From positions 1 through 40,127 of the forward strand of contig JAHDWL010000028.1 of the NCBI GenBank assembly GCA_023384355.1: a stretch of DNA of 40,127 nucleotides. The letters are read 5' to 3'. Origin of the DNA: Anaerolineae bacterium. Its GTDB lineage: Bacteria; Chloroflexota; Anaerolineae; Promineifilales; Promineifilaceae. Below are positions 7,349-15,162 of this stretch, in pieces (positions within the stretch are counted from its first letter, which is position 1; the number at the start of each line of letters is the position of its first letter). The translations under genes and the position numbers were made by a program. The notes beneath the pieces are model-generated. The model saw only the letters and a program-made list of their open reading frames with translations. It was not told where the DNA came from and did no database searches.

Positions 7349-8173
7349 TTAGTTACCAGCGGAGACGGCCGCGTCGTTCATGGTCGCCGATGCCTTGCCC
7401 AAAAGCTCGTCGTTCACCCACACTTCAAGGGTATATTGTCCCTCGTCGAAACCCTCTTCGGGGCTGAGGTAGATATAGCCGGGGCCTTCATCGCCGTAAA
7501 CCCATAGCTCATTACCACCGTCGATGACGTCGCCGTTGTGACGCCACACCCAGGCCCAGGCCATGCCGTCGGCCATGTCCTTGTAATCGAAGGTGGCATA
7601 GAGGGTGTAGTGCCCCTCGCCGAAGATACTGGTCGGGTTGATGGCCTTGTATTCGTCGGTGACGGTGCTGGAGAGGATGATTGTGCCCAGTTCGGTCGTC
7701 GGCAGAAGGTCAGCTGTCGGCTCAATCTGGTCGTAGGCGGCGGGGAGTTCGGAAGAGAAGGTCGCGGCATCACCGCTATTGAGCAGCACGTTGGCGATGC
7801 CACCGCTGCGCGTGGTGACGGTGTTTGCTTCGGCAGTAGCCCGCTCGGCCACGGGCGGTTGGGCCAGCAACTCCTGCACTTCCTTCGTGGCGGGCTTGGC
7901 GCGTGTCAGCAGCGCCATGCGGATGGTCGGGTCCTCGGGCGTGCGCCAGCCATATGCGCCGACCGCGCCACTAAGCACGATCATCACAACCGCCACCGAC
8001 AGATACGACTGCATTTTTCGGGCGGCTTGCTGGCGCATAAAAAAATAGGGCGACCGCTTGGTATCACGCCAAAGCTTCATGGACATAAGCAGAGCCATGA
8101 AGCCCAATACCAGCAGCAACCCTAACAGCCAGGGTAATATAGTTCCAGACAGCAACAGATCGAGGTTACTCAA
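7349..8173 (-). CDS. Hypothetical two-helix membrane protein with beta-rich extracytoplasmic domain
   Basis: 274 residues of unknown function. Two membrane helices (about 11-32 and 58-76) are joined by a positive loop (KLWRDTKRSPYFFMRQQAARK), so both ends should face outward. The C-terminal half (about 165-265) looks like a small beta domain with repeated aromatic/Gly pattern (YTLYATFDYKDMADGMAW, YGDEGPGYIYLSPEEGFDEGQYTLEVWV). The TTG start at 8173 is supported by GAGGA five bases upstream and a good promoter at 8199-8227. It forms a single-gene unit with its own terminator. Confidence 0.7.
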   Translation of the reverse strand: MSNLDLLLSGTILPWLLGLLLVLGFMALLMSMKLWRDTKRSPYFFMRQQAARKMQSYLSVAVVMIVLSGAVGAYGWRTPEDPTIRMALLTRAKPATKEVQELLAQPPVAERATAEANTVTTRSGGIANVLLNSGDAATFSSELPAAYDQIEPTADLLPTTELGTIILSSTVTDEYKAINPTSIFGEGHYTLYATFDYKDMADGMAWAWVWRHNGDVIDGGNELWVYGDEGPGYIYLSPEEGFDEGQYTLEVWVNDELLGKASATMNDAAVSAGN

Positions 8174-8198
8174 ACAAATCCTCTTCCAGATTCACAAC

Positions 8199-8227
8199 AT
8201 TATAGGCAAGCGGCATACTTTCCGCAA
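8199..8227 (-). promoter_or_regulatory. Promoter of the 7349-8173 gene
   Basis: TTGCGG (8227-8222), 17-base spacer, TATAAT (8204-8199) on the minus strand, about 26 bases before the TTG start and its GAGGA ribosome site. Confidence 0.65.
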
Positions 8228-8337
8228 GTATATAGGTGGTTAGAAAAGGGTGTCGGAGAGTAAATGTCCCCAAAGTGCCGCTATTTTGCCTCTCTGTCAG
8301 GTAATTATGAGCGCTGGATGAGCACAGGGGGTTTCCC

Positions 8338-9213
8338 CTATTCAGGGCCTCGATCGGCCAGGGTGAATCCGTGGAACTCGCCGCGAGACAACCATTCCCG
8401 CACGGATTCGGCCACCGAGATCTCGCCACGCAGGATGCGATCGCGATAGACGGCCGACCATCGGGTGCGCACATCGCTGACCATGCGGAACTGCACCAGC
8501 GAGAGTTCAGCTTCCGGGCCTGCGCCATCCATGAAGCCCGAAGTGAAATAATCGCGCTCGGCGGCGGCCCGATCATACGCCACGCGGACGATCTGCGCCT
8601 GCCAGCCTTCATCCGGCGTCCACGTTAGCCGGCCGTAGGCGGCGTGCCAGTCACCGTCGCCGGGGATGCCGGTTGAGCCGGTATTGACGACCCGCGTGCC
8701 GTCCAACAATCGCATGTGGGCTACATGGGTGTGGGCGGTCACGAAGACGGCCGCGCCGGGCGTAATTCGCCGGCGAACGTCCTCATCGGAAGTGAACGGA
8801 TAGATGCCGGCGCGGATTCCCAGCAGCGTGCCGTGCATGGCCACCAGCCGCGAGCCGTCCGGAGCGGTCCATTTCCATTGTTCGGGCAGGCACATCAGCG
8901 CGCCTGTGCGTTCGCCTAGTTGCTCATAAGTCCAGTGGCTGACGCGGGTCAGATCGGCCACGGGGCCGGTGCGCGGGGTAGACGGGTCCCGCCACTCGGC
9001 GACGTATTCCTCATGGTTGCCGCGCAGGATAAGCCAGCCGTCGGCCGCCCGCCGCCGGGTGACGTAATCCCAACAGGCGGGGTTGCTCGGCCCGTCGCTG
9101 ACGACATCGCCGTTGACCAGGACGCGGTCCGGCCTCCAGACGTCGATGTCGGCGGCGACAGCCGCCAGCGCGGGCCAGTTTCCGTGGATATCAGACAGGA
9201 CGGCGAGTTTCAT
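8338..9213 (-). CDS. Calcineurin-like metallophosphoesterase
   Basis: 291 residues. The dinuclear-metal motifs are in order: D8-I-H10-GN, GD36, GN66-H67-E, H127 in VAMHG and the pair H161/H163 in TAHTH. This is the YfcE/MJ0936-like branch, which often starts exactly at MKLAVLSDIHGN, so the ATG at 9213 is clear. The C-terminal 70 residues after the core have no motif that I recognise. Substrate unknown: these proteins hydrolyse phosphodiesters or phosphomonoesters. It is the last gene of a minus-strand run, 36 bases after the enoyl-CoA hydratase. Confidence 0.85.
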   Translation of the reverse strand: MKLAVLSDIHGNWPALAAVAADIDVWRPDRVLVNGDVVSDGPSNPACWDYVTRRRAADGWLILRGNHEEYVAEWRDPSTPRTGPVADLTRVSHWTYEQLGERTGALMCLPEQWKWTAPDGSRLVAMHGTLLGIRAGIYPFTSDEDVRRRITPGAAVFVTAHTHVAHMRLLDGTRVVNTGSTGIPGDGDWHAAYGRLTWTPDEGWQAQIVRVAYDRAAAERDYFTSGFMDGAGPEAELSLVQFRMVSDVRTRWSAVYRDRILRGEISVAESVREWLSRGEFHGFTLADRGPE

Positions 9214-9249
9214 CTCAGCGACAGCGCTATTGCTACGCGGAGCGCGGGA

Positions 9250-10062
9250 TCATTTCGTCTGCCCGTCCGCCTCATCCTGCCAGCGCGGCTTGCGTTTCTC
9301 CAGGAACGCGGTCATGCCCTCGCGCCCTTCTTCGCCGGCGCGCAGCCGGGCGATGGTTCCCGCGGTGTAGTCGCGCATGTTTTCCCGCGGCCGAAAGGCG
9401 ACAGTGCGAATCAACTCCTTGATGGTCGCCTGCGCGCCGGGGGCGGCCATCAGCAGCTGCGCCACGCGATCGGCAACGACAGCATCGAGGTCTGCTTCGG
9501 CCACGACATGATGGACGAGACCGATGGCCTGGGCACGCCGGGCATCGAACCGCTCGCCTGTCAGGAACAGCTCGCGCGCCGGGCCGGGGCCGATGCGGGC
9601 CAAGACGAAGGGAGAGATGACCGCCGGGACGATGCCCAGGCGCGCCTCGCTGAAGGCGAAGGTCGCCCGGTCGACGGCCACGACGACATCGCAGCAACTC
9701 ACCAACCCCGCCCCGCCGCCGATGGCCGCGCCGTTGACGCGGCCGATCACCGGCTGGGGGCAACTGTCGACAGCCATCATCAGGTCGAATATCGCCTGAC
9801 CGTCGGCCATATTCTGGTCGAACGAATAGTCGGCCGCAGCGCGCATAAAGGCCAGGTCGGCCCCGGCACAAAAGGAACGTCCGTTGCCCGTCAGCACCAC
9901 CACGCGCACGTCATCGCGGGCGGGCAAGCGGCTGAATATGTCGGTCAGTCCGGCCATGATGGCCGGGTTCATGGCGTTGTGTTGCTCCGGCCGATTCAGG
10001 GCTACCCGCAACACGCCGCCCGCCTGGGATACACTGACAGCCTGGGTAATCTCTTCGCTCAT
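9250..10062 (-). CDS. Enoyl-CoA hydratase/isomerase (crotonase family)
   Basis: 270 residues. The two oxyanion-hole segments are FCAGADL (64-70) and NGAAIGGGAGL (110-120). Glutamates equivalent to the hydratase pair are present as E139 in SEARLGIVP and E164 in ARELFLTG, so a hydratase (or methylglutaconyl-CoA hydratase-like) activity is likely. The C-terminus KPRWQDE is common in this family. The ATG at 10062 starts MSEEITQ; a longer reading frame runs 19 residues upstream without family similarity. It acts on a CoA thioester, which is an odd companion to the sugar enzymes upstream. Confidence 0.87.
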   Translation of the reverse strand: MSEEITQAVSVSQAGGVLRVALNRPEQHNAMNPAIMAGLTDIFSRLPARDDVRVVVLTGNGRSFCAGADLAFMRAAADYSFDQNMADGQAIFDLMMAVDSCPQPVIGRVNGAAIGGGAGLVSCCDVVVAVDRATFAFSEARLGIVPAVISPFVLARIGPGPARELFLTGERFDARRAQAIGLVHHVVAEADLDAVVADRVAQLLMAAPGAQATIKELIRTVAFRPRENMRDYTAGTIARLRAGEEGREGMTAFLEKRKPRWQDEADGQTK

Positions 10063-10109
10063 TCGGTGCCTCTCAGTTTCGACCTTGTGACAACCACGCC
10101 GGGACGGGG

Positions 10110-11072
10110 TCAGGCCCAATACATCTCGCCCGGCGGGTCGAGGATAACCACCTCTTTCAATAGCGCGATGGCCTTGGCCAGACCTTCATCGTTGCTCATC
10201 AGCGCGTCCTCATGCTCGATGGAGATGACATAGTCGTAACCCACCAGACGCAGGGCGCTGACGATCTCTTTCCAGACCGCGGCGTCATGGCCGTAGCCGA
10301 CGGTGCGGAAGGTCCAGGCCCGATCCGGGATGCGGTCGTAGGATTTGTGATCGTTGCAGCCGTTGACGCGCACGTTCTGTTGATCCACGTAGCAATCCTT
10401 GGCGTGGACGTGGAAGATGGCATCGCTCAGCTTGCGGATAGCCGCGGCCGCGTCAACGCCGTTCCACCACAGGTGACTGGGGTCGAAATTGCAGCCGAGG
10501 GCCGGACCGGTCGCCGCGCGCAGGCGCAGCATCGTTTCGACGTTGTAGACCAGCATGCCGGGGTGCATCTCGAAGGCGATCCTGACGCCGTGGTCGGCCG
10601 CAAAGCGCTCCAGTTCGCCCCAGTAGGGGATGGCGACGTCGTTCCACTGGTAGTCGAGCATCCGCAGGAACTCCGGCGGCCAGGGGCAGGTGACCCAGTT
10701 GGGCGCGGTGTCGCCGGGCGCGCCGGCCGGGAGCCCCGAGAAGCCGTTGACGACCGGCACGCCCAGCGCCTGGGCCAGGCGAATGGTTCGACGCAGCTCC
10801 ACATCGGCTGTGGCGGCCACAGTCGCGTCGGGGTGAAGCGGGTTATTGTGGATGCTCAGGGCGCTGAGTTTCAGCCCGCGCGACTCAAACGCGCCCAGAT
10901 ATTCGCGGCGCGCGGTCGCGCTGCCCAACAAGTCATCGACGGGGCAATGGTGGCTGCCGGGAAAACCGCCCGCGCCAATCTCGACCGCCGACACGCCTGC
11001 GGCCACCGCCTTGTCGAGCGTTTCCTCGAAACTGAATTGTTGGAACAGGGCGGTTAATACACCAATGCGCAT
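10110..11072 (-). CDS. Sugar phosphate isomerase/epimerase (IolE/xylose-isomerase-like TIM barrel)
   Basis: 320 residues. A (beta/alpha)8 barrel of the AP_endonuc_2 superfamily with the usual metal-ligand pattern: E168 in IAFEMHP, D197 and H200 in FDPSHL, H223 in HVHAKD and E286 in SIEHED. Members include inosose dehydratase, hydroxypyruvate isomerase and sugar epimerases; the substrate here is open. GGAGG six bases before the ATG at 11072 fixes the start. A gap of about 107 bases separates it from the kinase gene upstream, with only a small GGCGAC/GTCGCC hairpin at 11094-11109. Confidence 0.87.
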   Translation of the reverse strand: MRIGVLTALFQQFSFEETLDKAVAAGVSAVEIGAGGFPGSHHCPVDDLLGSATARREYLGAFESRGLKLSALSIHNNPLHPDATVAATADVELRRTIRLAQALGVPVVNGFSGLPAGAPGDTAPNWVTCPWPPEFLRMLDYQWNDVAIPYWGELERFAADHGVRIAFEMHPGMLVYNVETMLRLRAATGPALGCNFDPSHLWWNGVDAAAAIRKLSDAIFHVHAKDCYVDQQNVRVNGCNDHKSYDRIPDRAWTFRTVGYGHDAAVWKEIVSALRLVGYDYVISIEHEDALMSNDEGLAKAIALLKEVVILDPPGEMYWA

Positions 11073-11179
11073 GGAAAGCCTCCGAATGTTTCAGGCGACA
11101 GGGGTCGCCAATGTGATTGTTGTGTGGTGTCCCTGATGATACGGTGAAAAGCCGGAAGTGTCACCTGTCAACCACAGTT

Positions 11180-12169
11180 TCAAGTCCGGCCATGAGATCT
11201 TTCCTCATCGCGGGAAGCCAGGAAGGCGGCGACTTCGGCAGCGGTGGGCAGGGCGGGTATCGCGCCGCGTTGCGTGGCGGTTAATGCGCCGACGGCATTT
11301 CCGTAGCGCACCGCCGGCCCCAGCGTGTCCTCCTTCAGGCAGGCGGGCCACTCGTCGCCCGCGGCAATGAGGCGGACAAGCACCCCGGCCATGAAGCCGT
11401 CGCCGCAGCCGGTAGCATCTACCGCGTGGACGGCAAAGGCTGGTGCGAAGCGGGCGGCCGCCCCGACCCGATACCAGCTCCCATCCGCCCCCAGCGTGAC
11501 AATGCACGTCGTCGGACCAACATGGCAAATCGCCTCGCTGCCCGCGACTGGATCGTCGGTGCCTGTGAGAAGAACCAGCTCGGCCTGATTCACCTTTACC
11601 AGATGGACGAGGGGCAGAACGGCGCGGACGGCCGAGGCGGCCGCCTCCGGTCCCGACCACAACCCGGGGCGATAATTGACATCAAGGGAGACCAGCGCGC
11701 CTGCCTCCCGGGCCAGTTTTATCGCGCGTAGCGTGGCGCTGTGGATCGGCTCCGTTCCCAGACTGATTGAGCCGAAGTGGAAGGCGCGCGCCCCGGCCGG
11801 TAACTTCTCGTCGAGTTCATCCGGCCGCAGCCGCATGTCCGCGCCGGGGTGGCGATAGAACAGAAACTCGGTCGATTGCGCGTCGGGCATGGCGATGAAT
11901 GCCAGAGTCGTGCGGATCTCCGGATCGATACGCATGCCGCGCGTCTCGACGCCCTCGCTCTGCAGGGAATCGATGAGCAACCGGCCGAAAGGATCGTCAC
12001 CTACTTTGCCGATAAATGCCGCGGAAAACCCCAACCGCCGGGCAGCCACGGCCACATTGGCCGGAGCGCCGCCGGGCATGGGGAGGAAGCTCGAGACTTC
12101 ACTCAACCGGCAACCGATTTCGGCCGAGAACAAATCGATGAGGCTCTCGCCCAGGCAGACGATGTCGAT
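11180..12169 (-). CDS. PfkB-family carbohydrate kinase, apparent ATC start codon
   Basis: About 329 residues. Phosphorylates a sugar or nucleoside-like substrate with ATP. Seen: the substrate-binding GGAPANVAVAARRLG, the GxGD-type loop VGDDPFG, SLDVNYRPGLW, and the PfkB signature DATGCGDGFMAG (about 251-262) with the catalytic Asp. The conserved first strand DIVCLGESLIDLFSA is encoded at 12166-12122, but between the preceding in-frame stop and this strand there is no ATG, GTG or TTG. The only near-cognate start is ATC at 12169-12167, with GAGG six bases upstream. Starting at the TTG at 12133 would delete the first strand. The gene begins 19 bases after the GntR stop. Fructokinase or 2-keto-3-deoxygluconate kinase are possible activities. 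Confidence 0.82.
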   Translation of the reverse strand: MDIVCLGESLIDLFSAEIGCRLSEVSSFLPMPGGAPANVAVAARRLGFSAAFIGKVGDDPFGRLLIDSLQSEGVETRGMRIDPEIRTTLAFIAMPDAQSTEFLFYRHPGADMRLRPDELDEKLPAGARAFHFGSISLGTEPIHSATLRAIKLAREAGALVSLDVNYRPGLWSGPEAAASAVRAVLPLVHLVKVNQAELVLLTGTDDPVAGSEAICHVGPTTCIVTLGADGSWYRVGAAARFAPAFAVHAVDATGCGDGFMAGVLVRLIAAGDEWPACLKEDTLGPAVRYGNAVGALTATQRGAIPALPTAAEVAAFLASRDEERSHGRT

Positions 12170-12188
12170 GGTTTGCCTCGCTCCTGAT

Positions 12189-12920
12189 TCAGGCGATTAA
12201 CTCGTTGTAGAGAACGTAGCGGTCGCCGCGATGGTAGATCTGCAAATACTCGACGGGGATGCCGCCTTGCTGGAATGAGACGCGCTCGATATAGAACAGG
12301 GGCGTACCTTCGGCCACAGCCAGGATTTCGCTCAGTTTCCCGTCGGCGTTGACGGCGCGAATCGCCTGAGACGCGCGAACCAGACGAATACCGTAGCGGT
12401 CTCGAAGCGCCTCATGCAGCGGAGTACTTGTGTAATCACCGTCGAGGATCCCAGGACAGTGGCGATGAACCAGTCGCGAGTGCTCCACACTCATCGGCGT
12501 GCCATCTGCCAGCCGCAGTCGCTCCAGGACGGCCAGTTCCGTCCCTGTTTCGATACCAAGCCGCGCTGCCACGATGGTTGAAGCCGGCTCCAGGCGAGAT
12601 GAGATGATCCGCGTCCCGGGATGCAGTCCACGCCGTTGCATGTCCTCGGTGAAGCTGATGATGCGGTTCAATCCGTGTTCGATAGGCGGCATGGTGACGA
12701 ACGTCCCGCTGCCGCGCCGCCGATAAACCAGCCCCTCGTTGACCAGCAAATCAAAAGCCTGTCGGACCGTGATCCGGCTTACCCCGTAAATGCGGATCAA
12801 CTCCATCTCGGAGGGCATCCTTTCGCCGGGTTTCCAGGTGCCGCGGGCGATCTCCTTACGTAAAATGGAGTAAAGCTGTTGATAAAATGAAACCGGGCTA
12901 TCGGGGATAATGGCGATCAA
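12189..12920 (-). CDS. GntR-family transcriptional regulator, HutC subfamily (UTRA domain)
   Basis: 243 residues. The N-terminal winged helix (about 10-75) contains RMPSEMELIRIYGVSRITVRQAFDLL and the wing LVYRRRGSGTFV; the rest (about 95-235) is a UTRA effector domain, typical for regulators that sense a small metabolite such as a sugar phosphate or amino acid. The start is TTG at 12920, preceded by a near-perfect AGGAGG six bases away. It lies inside the operon between the dehydrogenase and the kinase, so it probably controls this operon. A site fitting the HutC-type pattern GTMTAKAC occurs at 14393-14400, upstream of the operon. Confidence 0.92.
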   Translation of the reverse strand: MIAIIPDSPVSFYQQLYSILRKEIARGTWKPGERMPSEMELIRIYGVSRITVRQAFDLLVNEGLVYRRRGSGTFVTMPPIEHGLNRIISFTEDMQRRGLHPGTRIISSRLEPASTIVAARLGIETGTELAVLERLRLADGTPMSVEHSRLVHRHCPGILDGDYTSTPLHEALRDRYGIRLVRASQAIRAVNADGKLSEILAVAEGTPLFYIERVSFQQGGIPVEYLQIYHRGDRYVLYNELIA

Positions 12921-12938
12921 CTTACACCTCCTCGATTA

Positions 12939-14129
12939 TCACGAGTCTCCCTCGCGCCATTTCACCCGGAGGTCAAAGCCGCGCTTCAGCAACTCGCCGG
13001 CGAACGTTGGGCCGGGTATCGCCAGCTCGACCGGCACGCCGCCGCGCGGGGTCAGGCCGCGAGCCTGGGCAGCGCAGATGATCGCGGCATGCCAGCCGGT
13101 GGTGCGTTCCATGGCTGTGAAGCCGGTCGCCTCGTCGTAGCGGTCGAAAAGGTCAACCACCACCTCGCGCTCTGCGCCGTCTTTTAGCCCGCGGCCGATG
13201 ATGCGCACGACGACCAGATCCCTCTCCCCCGGTCGGGCGTTGATCTTCGGCCCCAGCAAAGCGTGGAGCACGTGGCGCGGCACGACCATGTGGCCGTCCA
13301 CCTCGACCGGCTCCAAGTCGATCAACCCGGCGTCGCTGAATGCCTTCCATTGCGCGAAATGGCCCGGCCAGCGGATGGTCTTGTTCTGCAGCGTGCGCAG
13401 CCGCCCGGCCCACGTCCAGGGCATGGTGCTCGTGCCGCCGGCGGTGGTGAAGGCCTCCAGCGTGCCGATGTTCTCGCCGAAATCGATCAGCTCATACTCG
13501 TCATCGCGGAAACAATCCATCTCGACGAGTTTGCCGTCGCGGATGAATGCCGTCGGGCCGAAGTATTCGTTGGTCAGCCCTTCTATATTGAAGGTCAGGA
13601 TGTAGTTCCACGGCGGCCGCGGCGCGGCGGGGATACCGCCGTCGTACATGATCAGGTCGTGGCAATCGTCGAACAGGCTCATAGTGTAGGCGCAGAGCGA
13701 GTTGCCCAACCCTGGCACCTGGCCGCAGTCGGGCGTCAGGGTGATGCCGGCGGCGCGGGCCTCGGCGTCGAGGGCCAGTTGGGCGCGGGTCTGCTCCGTG
13801 TTGCCGCCGAAATCCGCCATACTGGCCCCGGCGCGAACGGCAGCGCGAGCCAGGGCCATGTTGAAGAAGTAGGGCACGCCGGAGACGAAGGCGTCGATGC
13901 GGTTGGCGCGCAGCAAATCGACCACGGCGTCAGTGTCACGCGCGTCGAGCGCGGCGGCCGAGGCCACCTCGCGTCCGGCCAACTGGTTGACACGAGCTGC
14001 GCTGCGCCCTGCTGCGTCGCGGTCGAGGTCGGCCAGCAATATCATTTCGGCGTCACCGTGGACAGCCAGATCATAGGCGGCGGCCGTTCCCTGGCGGCCG
14101 GAACCGAGAATAGCGTAACGATAGGACAT
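12939..14129 (-). CDS. Saccharopine-dehydrogenase-family oxidoreductase
   Basis: 396 residues. The N-terminal Rossmann domain has GSGRQGTAAAYDLA (9-22), then VSGVPYFFNMALARAAVRAGASMADFGGN and TPDCGQVPGLGNSL, a layout close to lysine-6-dehydrogenase/saccharopine-reductase-like proteins. The C-terminal region contains PWTWAGRLRTLQNKTIRWPGHFAQWKAF, typical of that group. It probably oxidises an amine or amino acid with NAD(P). The ATG at 14129 has AGGAG six bases upstream. First gene of the operon; the stop is 18 bases before the GntR start. The exact substrate is unknown. Confidence 0.85.
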   Translation of the reverse strand: MSYRYAILGSGRQGTAAAYDLAVHGDAEMILLADLDRDAAGRSAARVNQLAGREVASAAALDARDTDAVVDLLRANRIDAFVSGVPYFFNMALARAAVRAGASMADFGGNTEQTRAQLALDAEARAAGITLTPDCGQVPGLGNSLCAYTMSLFDDCHDLIMYDGGIPAAPRPPWNYILTFNIEGLTNEYFGPTAFIRDGKLVEMDCFRDDEYELIDFGENIGTLEAFTTAGGTSTMPWTWAGRLRTLQNKTIRWPGHFAQWKAFSDAGLIDLEPVEVDGHMVVPRHVLHALLGPKINARPGERDLVVVRIIGRGLKDGAEREVVVDLFDRYDEATGFTAMERTTGWHAAIICAAQARGLTPRGGVPVELAIPGPTFAGELLKRGFDLRVKWREGDS

Positions 14130-14265
14130 TAGGTCTCCTGTTGATCCAGCCCGCCATGCAGGTTGTCATAGAACAAGGCGGCGGCTCATTTACCGATGAT
14201 ATCCCCCACAAGCCGAACTGCCTCAAGCCTCAGTAGACCACCTCTGGCCGTGGCGGATTCCTGAA

Positions 14266-14274
14266 ATCATAGCA
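14266..14274 (-). promoter_or_regulatory. Candidate extended -10 promoter of the catabolic operon
   Basis: TGCTATGAT on the minus strand (TG-N-TATGAT). It would give a leader of about 130 bases before the ATG at 14129. No consensus -35 is seen, so this is a weak prediction. Confidence 0.3.
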
Positions 14275-14392
14275 CGTGTTCCAATATTTATCCCCAGTTT
14301 CACGTCGATCGGCTCTGATGACACGTTTCTCCGAGGGGCACGAAGTGACTTCGACGCAATTTTGCGTGGCCCCGGATTGGTAAATAATCAAC

Positions 14393-14400
14393 GTCTATAC
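14393..14400. promoter_or_regulatory. Possible HutC-type GntR operator
   Basis: GTCTATAC fits the GTMTAKAC pattern described for HutC-subfamily regulators, and this operon encodes such a regulator. It lies 20 bases before the small antitoxin-like gene and about 260 bases before the dehydrogenase gene. One 8-base match can occur by chance. Confidence 0.25.
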
Positions 14401-14419
14401 ATCGTAAGCACACAAGAAC

Positions 14420-14563
14420 ATGATGATACGAAAAGTCTTCAAGACCGGTAACAGCCTTGTAGTTTCCCTGCCGAGAGAGTCAATCGAACAACTGGGGTTG
14501 GCCGAAGGAAGCGAGCTTGCGGTAGAGGTGAATTTTGAGGCAAACTCAGAGAGCCTCCTTTAG
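14420..14563 (+). CDS. Short AbrB/MazE-like protein (orphan, probably truncated antitoxin)
   Basis: 47 residues: MMIRKVFKTGNSLVVSLPRE and then a segment ending NFEANSESLL. The first 35 residues match the swapped-hairpin AbrB/MazE DNA-binding domain (KTGNSLVVSLP...LGLAEGSELAVEV). Full-length relatives run on for 30-40 residues with the toxin-binding tail, which is missing here: the frame goes into a stop within a terminator-like hairpin. No toxin gene follows. The Shine-Dalgarno is poor. It may be a decayed antitoxin or a minimal DNA-binding protein. Confidence 0.6.
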   Translation: MMIRKVFKTGNSLVVSLPRESIEQLGLAEGSELAVEVNFEANSESLL

Positions 14564-14569
14564 TTTTTT
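14537..14569 (+). terminator. Terminator overlapping the AbrB-like gene end
   Basis: GAGGC (14537-14541) pairs with GCCTC (14552-14556), followed by CTTTAGTTTTTT that includes the stop codon. The stem is short, with a 10-base loop. Confidence 0.45.
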
Positions 14570-14736
14570 CTCAGAAAATCGCCGTTTTCCCGCGAGCATG
14601 ATAAAATATTTAGAACATACGGGCGGATGTGGTTGCTTTCAGGCGGCCGAATCGTCCGGTGGAGCGCTTTCTCGCCCGGCGGGAGGGCATCATTGGCTGG
14701 AATATCATATTTGAAATTTGCAGAGGAGGTGCCGAC

Positions 14737-14934
14737 ATGGCATTCAAGTTTACAAACAGCAAGGGAAAGGATTACTTCCTCCACTCGCGGACTGTCGAAT
14801 TGAAAGGCGGCCGCACGCAGCAGCTCTACTTCTTCGCCAAGGAACCGGGCCAGGGCGCGCTGGACGCCGTCCCGGCCGGTTATCAGGTGGCGGAGTCAAA
14901 GAACGGCCTGCCCGTCCTGAAGAAGAAGGCCTAA
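14737..14934 (+). CDS. Small conserved-looking protein of 65 residues
   Basis: MAFKFTNSKGKDYFLHSR, then ELKGGRTQQLYFFAKEPG and a Lys-rich end GLPVLKKKA. It is basic, has no signal peptide or membrane helix, and the evenly spaced charges and aromatic residues suggest a small beta fold. I do not know a named family; I have the impression of similar short proteins in other bacteria, which a search would settle. AGGAGGT six bases before the ATG is one of the best ribosome sites in the window, and a perfect terminator follows, so the gene is probably well expressed. The open frame extends upstream to 14629, but the ribosome site decides for 14737. Confidence 0.8.
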   Translation: MAFKFTNSKGKDYFLHSRTVELKGGRTQQLYFFAKEPGQGALDAVPAGYQVAESKNGLPVLKKKA

Positions 14935-14963
14935 GGAATAGCAGAGGCAGGTTTCGCCTGACC

Positions 14964-15003
14964 GTAAAAAAAGAGGCTTGCCCGTGGGCAAGCCTCTTTT
15001 TTT
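14964..15003. terminator. Strong bidirectional intrinsic terminator
   Basis: GAGGCTTGCCC (14973-14983) pairs perfectly with GGGCAAGCCTC (14986-14996), flanked by an A run on the left and a T run on the right, so it can work on both strands. It ends the 65-residue protein gene. Confidence 0.93.
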
Positions 15004-15098
15004 ATCGCAAATATCTCGCGATTAGGGAGCAGCATTGTGCACCATCGAATAACGCTTTTTATTCCGCGTGGCTCCGGCAGTGTGCCATACCCATCAAA

Positions 15099-15132
15099 CA
15101 AAAAGGGCCGGACTCACTCCAGTCCGGCCCTT
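15099..15132 (-). terminator. Intrinsic terminator of the polysaccharide cluster
   Basis: AAGGGCCGGACT (15103-15114) and AGTCCGGCCCTT (15121-15132) form a 12-bp stem with a 6-base loop; the A run at 15100-15104 becomes the T run on the minus strand. It lies about 30 bases past the glycosyltransferase stop. Confidence 0.9.
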
Positions 15133-15162
15133 CAGTTATCAGGACACACCGCCGGCAAATGC

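Noticed and set aside
8166-8214. 16-codon ORF overlapping the TTG start at 8173, as a leader peptide
   Set aside because: It has no ribosome site and contains the -10 box of the promoter that would have to transcribe it.
8920-10233. Long open frame on the plus strand (437 codons)
   Set aside because: It is a shadow of the metallophosphoesterase and hydratase genes on the other strand, caused by high GC, and has no recognisable domain.
14629-14736. N-terminal extension of the 65-residue protein
   Set aside because: The extension has no ribosome site and the strong AGGAGGT at 14724-14730 lies at ideal distance from the ATG at 14737.
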